Assembly: GCA_017607445.1 (NCBI GenBank)
Contig: JAEVHH010000001.1
Span: 744,001-808,000, forward strand
Reading direction: 5' to 3'
DNA from: Histoplasma ohiense
Lineage: Eukaryota; Ascomycota; Eurotiomycetes; Onygenales; Ajellomycetaceae
DNA length: 64,000 nucleotides
Position numbers and translations under genes: made by a program. Under the pieces are notes generated by a model that was given only the letters and a program-made list of their open reading frames with translations, made no database searches and was not told where the DNA came from. Shown here piece by piece: positions 57,642-64,000 of this stretch (its first letter is position 1; every line of letters starts with the position of its first letter).

Positions 57642-58769
57642 ACTTTTTAAAGAAGCTAATCTCAAATAAGTAATCAACTAACCCAAAATAGTCAAATCAT
57701 ATGATGTACAATTATTATGCAGGGTGTGAGAAAAAACAGTTTCAGTTTGTAAGCATCATAGGAACAATTTGCTCTATACCTTATGTATGGGTGAGGATAG
57801 CAAATCAACTCCATCTATTCAGCATCTCTGTACCACCTTGGGACCTAGAGAAATCAATGTTCTTGCGATGGTATCAATTTTTACTTTCATATTCCCATTT
57901 CTTAGATATGAAGTATCACCTCAAAGTCAACCCATTTTTTTTTTCTTTTGAACATAGGAACAATTTGCTATTTACTTGATTTCAACAAGAAATAAAGTGA
58001 CCATTTTCAACAAGATACATCTATATTAAATATTAACTTTTTTAATATACAAATTATATATTTATATTCTCCTTCTCTTTAGCTACAACCTAAGGTGGTT
58101 CACAAATCTCAAAGATATATGACTATTGTGTAATTGAAAGTCAAAGTTGAAAAATTTGAAGAATCTATGAATATCTCATAACTAAAGTAGTTTAGTGTCA
58201 TGCTGCTGCAACCGAGCCAATAGAGGGTCTGAACTCGCTGAGATAAACATCCATCCAACAACGGCTCATCCCTTTCCCTTTGTTCGAAGAAGAAAAAACT
58301 TCAACGCTCTTTGATACCCCGGTGGAAAAACGCAATGTGGAGTTTTGTGTGTGGTGATGCTAAGTTTGACACCGGAAAATGGCAGACCTAGTTAATCTGG
58401 CATTCTGTGATGGGATTAGAACAAAGATCCGCAAGTTCCTGGAACGACCCCACATTCTTCCGTCTCCCATTTCCGATACCTTATCTGCTATCTAAGCTCC
58501 ATGGAATTTCCACTCGAGGGCGGTTCATGCCAGTTTGTAACGAGGGTCTGATGAAATGGCGTTATCACCACGAGAGTTCATGACACAACGTAGAGCAAAA
58601 GGCAGCGGCGGGAAACGGGGGAATATCCTTCCCCGCCATCGCTCTCTGCGAAGGAGGATAAAAGTCTCAATTTTTGCTTTTATCTTCGTTTTTCATTTTC
58701 TTTCTGGTTTCACCTCGTCATAACGTTCCTTTGGACCTTCATTTTTAATCTCTTGTCTTACCATCCAGT
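57642..58769. promoter_or_regulatory. AT-rich spacer then upstream region of the 59221 gene
   Basis: 57642 to about 58190 is AT-rich with no recognised repeat. From about 58600 the sequence becomes pyrimidine-rich (TTCGTTTTTCATTTTC), probably the promoter and 5' UTR of the next gene. Confidence 0.45.
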
Positions 58770-59220
58770 TTGTCTTCGCCGACTCTTCTGCCTTCCCACA
58801 TTTTTGTCCTATTGCACCGGCTGGATATATTCACGTATACAAATACAAAGATATCTTATCTTGACGAAAAGTTGAAATCAACGAGATCTTCTCCACTTGC
58901 TCCAACACATTACTCCATACCAGTTGCTGGGGTTGCGACTTTCGCCCTTGCGAATTCCAGTTTGCTTAGATGTATCTGGGCCATTGAATTCGCGACTCAA
59001 CTGTCTCCCACTACCTGGAAGAGACCCTCGCCTTTCAGATATCTCCCCGCCCCGTCTACTGTAGAATCAAATATACTACTCTTTCTACGAAAAGAGGGAC
59101 GGGGAAAATTCCAACAAATACCATACGTCGGAACTTAATGTGACCAGACGTTGTTTAGGTTTCTTTCAAAATCATCGCTCCACTGCGGTTTTCACTTTAT
59201 CCGGCGAATAAAAATACCAA

Positions 59221-60861
59221 ATGTCTCGCAACGACCCAACCAACAAGTTAAATCACTTAGAGAAATGCCAACTCGCATCCATTTTACACAGTGGTATCAC
59301 AGTTGACAGCAAAGCCTGTGACCCGTGGACGAGAACGAGTCTATCCCTAGCTTTACTTTCTTCGGGGACAAAACTATGGAAAAAGACCTGCCCCCTCCAC
59401 CGGAAGCTCAAGGCTGAGCTAGGCAAGTTCATACTTAACTTGATTAAATACGAAGTTGGAGACAGGATTGACAGCTATGTCAAACAGCGCAAGAGACTTA
59501 GGGAGTCAGAAAATCAACTCGTGAATTACCTACTACAGCTAAACAACATGTGGATGAAGGGTGCCAGTTTTGTTAATGTATCCCACGAGCCGATTAAGGG
59601 ATGGTTTTATCAAGAGAATCGGTGTGACGCGTGCATGGTTGGTCGGGTAGCACGGGATGCTACCGCTTTAGGGAATCTTCTAGCGTTTCTAGAAGCCCGT
59701 GCCCCTCCGCGCGAGGATGTATCACCACCGAGACTGCTAGTTTGGATGAAAAGGTTTTCGTATTGCCATAAACGCCTGCGGCCACCGCCGGAGCAGGTAC
59801 CGGAGTATAGACGCCAACCAGATTGGGCGGAGGCGACAATGGCTACAATTGAAAGATGGCATCATCTTGGGGCGTCTCCTACGTCACCTACACATAAAAA
59901 TGAATCAGATCATGATCTGGGTTGCTATACTCCCGCAAAGATAAGTCCGCCGCTGGTCGTGGGCCGTGTGGACAATGATGTCAAACGGCTTGGCCGTGCT
60001 CTCCAGCAGCCCGCCAGGGACCAGCTCCCTGACAGGTCTTCTTCAAATATTTCCAATTCCTCCATCCCCAACCTCAGCCGCAAGCATCATAGCACGAGTG
60101 ATCATTTTACAATAAGCCGCCCATGGACGCCGAACGAAGAACCATACCCCCGTGGTTATGACCAACAAGGCAATCCTCCATATCCAGACACACAAGCGCA
60201 ACAATCCCGGCGCCATTCAGTCGCATCTGTTTCATCGAACTACAGCCTCTCACCCCCCTCTACCCCGTTTACAGATCAGGTCAGCGCAAGCGGCTATAAT
60301 GACGCGTCGTTGCTGCCTGCTACTCACTTTGTCCGTACTGCTGCAGCCACAGTGACAGCCGCCATGCATACCTGTATGGACACAAGAGAACACGGAAGCA
60401 ATGGCAATTTCGATACTGAAATGCAATATAAACTAGGTCTTGATTCCAATGCTGGTACGGATAGCAATCCCTATATAAGCCACTCAGGAGACGGATGGAG
60501 ATCTAACTCTTTCCCGCCAACCGGTGTGACGAAAACGACCCAAGAGGTGGAAGATGATCCCCCACGGACACCATACGATTCGGATTCAGTGTGGGACGAC
60601 GAACCGGTTAGCGATAGTGATGAATGTGATTCTCATCATAGTGATGAAGATGGGGATAGGGATAGCCGTAGTGCCTGTTATGATGTTGTTAATTGTAGAC
60701 CATGGGATTTAGATTCAAAACGGCTAGGCCCGGGTGAAGAAGCAAGAGGATTGTCGCTGCCCAAGAATACAACATCGAGGGCCTCGGGGTTCACTACGTG
60801 GAATGGGTTAATTGAGGGCCGGGAAAAAGAGTGGAAGGATATTGCTCCTCGGGCTCGTTGA
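59221..60861 (+). CDS. Conserved fungal protein of unknown function
   Basis: Single exon, 546 residues, ATG with an A at -3. The first 200 residues look folded: helical segments (HLEKCQLASILHSG; LGKFILNLIKYEVGDRIDSYVKQRKRL) and CDACMVGRVARD at 135-146, the block I associate with a widespread Pezizomycotina family of unknown function. The rest is low-complexity, rich in Ser, Pro and Asp, with an acidic stretch (DSDECDSHHSDEDGDRDS) near 460-485. No signal peptide, membrane span or catalytic motif is seen. A nuclear or scaffold role would be a guess. The open stretch upstream (58770-59138) starts with TTG and is probably 5' UTR. Confidence 0.75.
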   Translation: MSRNDPTNKLNHLEKCQLASILHSGITVDSKACDPWTRTSLSLALLSSGTKLWKKTCPLHRKLKAELGKFILNLIKYEVGDRIDSYVKQRKRLRESENQLVNYLLQLNNMWMKGASFVNVSHEPIKGWFYQENRCDACMVGRVARDATALGNLLAFLEARAPPREDVSPPRLLVWMKRFSYCHKRLRPPPEQVPEYRRQPDWAEATMATIERWHHLGASPTSPTHKNESDHDLGCYTPAKISPPLVVGRVDNDVKRLGRALQQPARDQLPDRSSSNISNSSIPNLSRKHHSTSDHFTISRPWTPNEEPYPRGYDQQGNPPYPDTQAQQSRRHSVASVSSNYSLSPPSTPFTDQVSASGYNDASLLPATHFVRTAAATVTAAMHTCMDTREHGSNGNFDTEMQYKLGLDSNAGTDSNPYISHSGDGWRSNSFPPTGVTKTTQEVEDDPPRTPYDSDSVWDDEPVSDSDECDSHHSDEDGDRDSRSACYDVVNCRPWDLDSKRLGPGEEARGLSLPKNTTSRASGFTTWNGLIEGREKEWKDIAPRAR

Positions 60862-61354
60862 CCATATTAACCAATTTCCACGCTTCGTATTTCTTCTTTT
60901 CTTTTTTCTTTTGCTTTTACCTATGGTTGTTATTGATAAATGTTGAATTTTGATGCCCCACCATCCTATCTTTCTCATTGTAATTACTTCTGTATTAGTA
61001 TAGTTGCTCGAGGAATCACACAAGCTTACTGTCACTTTGCGAGATGGGCTGTCAGTTACCCCTTGGAACCGGAGAAATATGAATTAGCATCGCTATTTCT
61101 CCTTTTCCCTCCTTATTTGTGGAATTATTTAGGGTTATTATACATACATATATACATACATAGCTGGACGAATAAAGTCAAGCCTAAGCTTGATAGAGTG
61201 AGAAGGTAAATAAAGAATAAAATTAAAAATAAAATAAAAAATGGGAAAAGGGGGAAAATGAAGAGATAGTAATTTTGAAGGGAATAACAAAACACGTCTT
61301 TTTGACAGGCAGCAAGGAAGAAAAGGAGAAACAAAAGCACTGGTGCCAAAGAGG

Positions 61355-61385
<31 letters not shown>

Positions 61386-62121
61386 GCAGAATCGAACGGC
61401 GAGGAACGAAATAAAATTATAGGGAGTAATTGGGTTGCAAACTTGGGATTATTGTTGTAACAAGTGCAAGTTAAACCCAGCACTTATAAAAATCATGTTA
61501 TCTGCAAAATGGAAGAGAGAAAACGACGCCTGAAAGAGCAAAGGTGGGCTAATCCAATGATGGTAAATAAATTAAACTCTAAGGCCATGAACAAGAGATG
61601 GGAAATAGTAAGATAATAGGAATAAGAGGTAGAAACGATGGTTGGAAGAAGAAAAAGTGTTTGAAAAAAAAAAAAAAAAGGGTGTCGCCATAACGTAACA
61701 AGTTAGCATAAGAATAACGAAGAATAACGGATGTCGGCCTTGATAAAGAGGACCCAAAAAAAATAGTGAAAAATGTGGTCGTAAAACCAAACAGCACAGC
61801 ACATGTGTACATACAAGGCGAAACAAATAAAATATTAAGCGCTTTCCGGGGAATTAGGATTTGGATAAAGCAACCAGAGCCAGGGGATAGTAAGGAAAAA
61901 AGTCACACAGCAGGTCATGAAAGTTTGTAGAAGTAAGGGAAAGTCAGTCCTATATTGCCATTTTCCTTGGTTATTAAATGGACGATGATTACTTTTGCCG
62001 TATGTCCCCGTTGAGGCGATGGTTGACTGATTTCATACTGTCCGTCTGTGGAAAAACCAAAGGATTCTTCCGACGAATGCTGCGCGATAGTAAGTTAGGC
62101 GAAACTGACTCATCCTCTTCT
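60862..62121. other. Convergent intergenic region with poly(A) tract
   Basis: 1.26 kb between two stop codons. It contains an A-run of about 28 at 61352-61380 and a shorter one near 61664-61678. No gene is supported; the listed open frames are T/F-rich shadows of these tracts. Confidence 0.6.
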
Positions 62122-63347
62122 CTAAATAAGTGCTGCGTCCTCTCGAGCATCAACAGATGACCGCTTCTCATTTTCGTCGTCGATCAATTTCTTCGCCGCA
62201 GTACGTGACCGCTCATATCGAAGAGTGACGTCACCTGTCCAACTGGTATTCAGGAGCCGGTCCCAAATGGTGAAAAAAGGCTGAGAGAAGTTGGTTTTAA
62301 TACCCCAGCTTTGATGATGGATGTCATGATAGGCAGCATTGTTGGAGGTGAAATGTTGGAGTATATCAAACGGGAAGGCATAGCCGCAATGATCATCAAC
62401 CGTTTTGATTGTTGAGCATGTGAAAAACCAAATTCCCTGGCGAGTGGTCATTCTCGTCATGAGAAATGCGATGCCGCCTGAAGCAGTATCGAGGAGACTT
62501 TCGAACGGATGGTTGTATAGGGCGCCAAAGGCATACGGTACGTATAGGCGATGATGGCGAGAATGGATGGTTGCTAGATGATTGTTCTACTGTCAGATGT
62601 CTAATTTGGGCAGACAAGCAAAATTCAAATTCTGCTTATTATAGGGGACGATGAACTGGACTTACTGTACAGCCATTTGTTCAGGTGCAGTGCGCGGTGG
62701 TAAAAGTATTGAAATGTATCCATGATAAACGCCGCCAGGACGAATTGGAAAGTCGGTACCAGATACCAGTAAATGGCATGGGCTACATTCATTTCCCAAA
62801 TAGCAAACGCAGGCACAGCCACGGATGCTCCGGCAGCAGTTGGCATGTTTTGCGTCAACCATGAATATCTTCCACCAGAAATTGCAGCAGCCACTATCGG
62901 ATACGATGAGAGTTTCTTGGCCAATGCCAGAGCATCAATTCCGATCACAGCAAAGGCAGAAGGGATCATATGCTGCATGACTCGCAGTCGCCGAGCCCAG
63001 AGCGCAATATTGTATTCATCCTTCCCCGCATATTGAGGTTTATCGAAATATCCTAACGTAATGCCACATGCAAGTTGGATCAATTGTTGCACAACAACAT
63101 CCCGAACAACTTCCCGTCGCGTGACACGATTCCGTTTTAAAATCTCAGCAGGAGTATGCAAACGGTACTGGGGAAAGTAGTCGTTGACGTCAATCCAGTG
63201 AAATATCAAGGACACCGTCCAGTATGCTACTATAGTACTGATTTGGCCGAGGGCACTGTCGGGAATCGGAGCGATCAGGGGCTCACGGAGAGTAAGGGTG
63301 TAGGCCGGAAGAGGCGGCAGATCCGGGCAAGCCGTTGCATTGGCCAT
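62122..63347 (-). CDS. SUR2: Sphinganine C4-hydroxylase
   Basis: Two exons, 63347-62666 and 62573-62122, intron GTAAGT...ATCTAG (92 bp), 377 residues. The start is the ATG at 63347 giving MANATACPDLPPLPAYTL, which fits the family. The frame extends upstream to 63500, but only to a TTG. It is an ER fatty-acid-hydroxylase-superfamily protein with several hydrophobic segments and the three di-iron His boxes: HRALH (217-221), HSRHH (231-235) and HDIHH (310-314). The reaction is C4 hydroxylation of dihydrosphingosine or dihydroceramide to the phyto form, using O2 and electrons from cytochrome b5. Most of the C-terminus is conserved (YVPYAFGALYNHP). It converges with the gene at 59221. Confidence 0.94.
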
Positions 63348-64000
63348 CTTGATGGGTGCTAGAGTCGGGCGGAACAAACCCAAACCCAGCAGGCTCCGGC
63401 AGAGGGCAGTTTTCGGGTCGATTACCCAGGAGACGAGGCAGTTAAAGAGATGGATTAATGGGGAGACGAGGAGGGAGTAAAACGCAAACTTTAGCAACAA
63501 GTTAATAGAGAGAACCCAGGATTATTTACCTCCAAATGACGTCCCGTTTTCCTAGTTCTTCTGGATCTTAATGTTCTTATTCACTCTCGCTAGAAGAATC
63601 GAGTTCGATCATCAGCAAATTTACGAAGGTGACAGGACAGGAAACTTGGTAGATCAACAGATTTATTGCCTTATTTTCACGTGATCGACGGCTCGCCAGC
63701 GACGCCCAATCCGGCAACACGCCACCATGGACTCGGGCGGATATAAATTCAAGGTGCTGCTAGCTAACTTGTACTCCTGCGGAGTGATTATTGGCGACAA
63801 ACGACAGGAATCAGAAAAGCCGACCTCGTTGAAAAGCTCCACTCGACCTCCTCTGTCTGTGCGAAGATCTTTATGCTGAGGGAACTTGTCACTAGGTAAC
63901 TACGGAGTATTATTCGGGATATTACGAGTTACTAGGTACTAGTAGTAAAAATCACAGCTAGTTACTACTCTTCAGACGATACTATTATGTCCAAGTTTTT
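63348..64000. promoter_or_regulatory. Upstream region of SUR2
   Basis: Contains a CACGTG box near 63679 and a TACGGAGTA motif at 63901-63909. No other gene is visible before the window ends. Confidence 0.5.

Noticed and set aside
58770..59138. 122-codon ORF upstream of the 59221 gene
   Set aside because: It begins with TTG and lies in the pyrimidine-rich leader; more likely 5' UTR.
63348..63500. Longer N-terminus for SUR2
   Set aside because: The extension starts with TTG and has no ATG; the ATG at 63347 gives the family N-terminus.

Overview
The window reads as a contig from a filamentous ascomycete. The spliced genes have short introns with GTAAGT-type donors and TACTAAC/GCTAAC-like branch sites. 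The gene set is SPT14/PIG-A, ARL3, DBP6, SUR2, a fatty alcohol oxidase and a kelch membrane protein. Half the window is AT-rich, transposon-packed DNA next to a GC-balanced gene half. That architecture fits the Onygenales (Blastomyces/Emmonsia-like genomes), but the species is an inference.

Positions 1 to about 35,270 are a nested transposon graveyard. CpG is strongly depleted and in-frame TGA is the commonest stop inside recognisable transposon proteins, as expected of repeat-induced C-to-T mutation. The layers can be ordered from target-site duplications (TSDs) that I could read directly. A very old family-1 LTR (remnant 34209-34395) was hit by a Tad1-like LINE, now split into segments at 3576-4565, 5099-5667, 17555-17718, 23506-25819, 32843-33436 and 33826-34208. 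Into the LINE went a solo LTR (4566-5098, TSD AAAGA), a reverse-strand Gypsy chromovirus B (5668-17554, TSD CAAGT), a forward copy C (17719-23505, TSD ATTAT), a second Gypsy family (25820-32842, TSD GCTCA) and a tRNA-derived SINE (33437-33825, 13-bp TSD). A hAT transposon (5716-11543, TSD AATACAGA) sits inside the left LTR of copy B. A short hAT derivative lies at 248-1175, and a truncated one lies in the gene half (about 57188-57641).

Positions 35,270-64,000 are the gene half. ARL3 (+) and SPT14 (-) converge. SPT14 and DBP6 (+) diverge across only 170 bp. Next come a PT-repeat cell-surface protein (-), a kelch-repeat type I membrane protein (+, eight exons), a broken 3' fragment of an SCP2-type thiolase gene (-), a GMC-family long-chain fatty alcohol oxidase (+), a conserved fungal protein of unknown function (+) and the sphinganine C4-hydroxylase SUR2 (-). 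Exon structures were built by hand; all multi-exon models close in frame. The genes are mostly housekeeping and secretory-pathway functions (GPI synthesis, Golgi GTPase, ribosome assembly, sphingolipid hydroxylation) and do not form a visible metabolic cluster.

The most unusual items are the LINE/SINE pair sharing a 3' tail, and a spliced antisense reading frame in the 3' part of the second Gypsy element.
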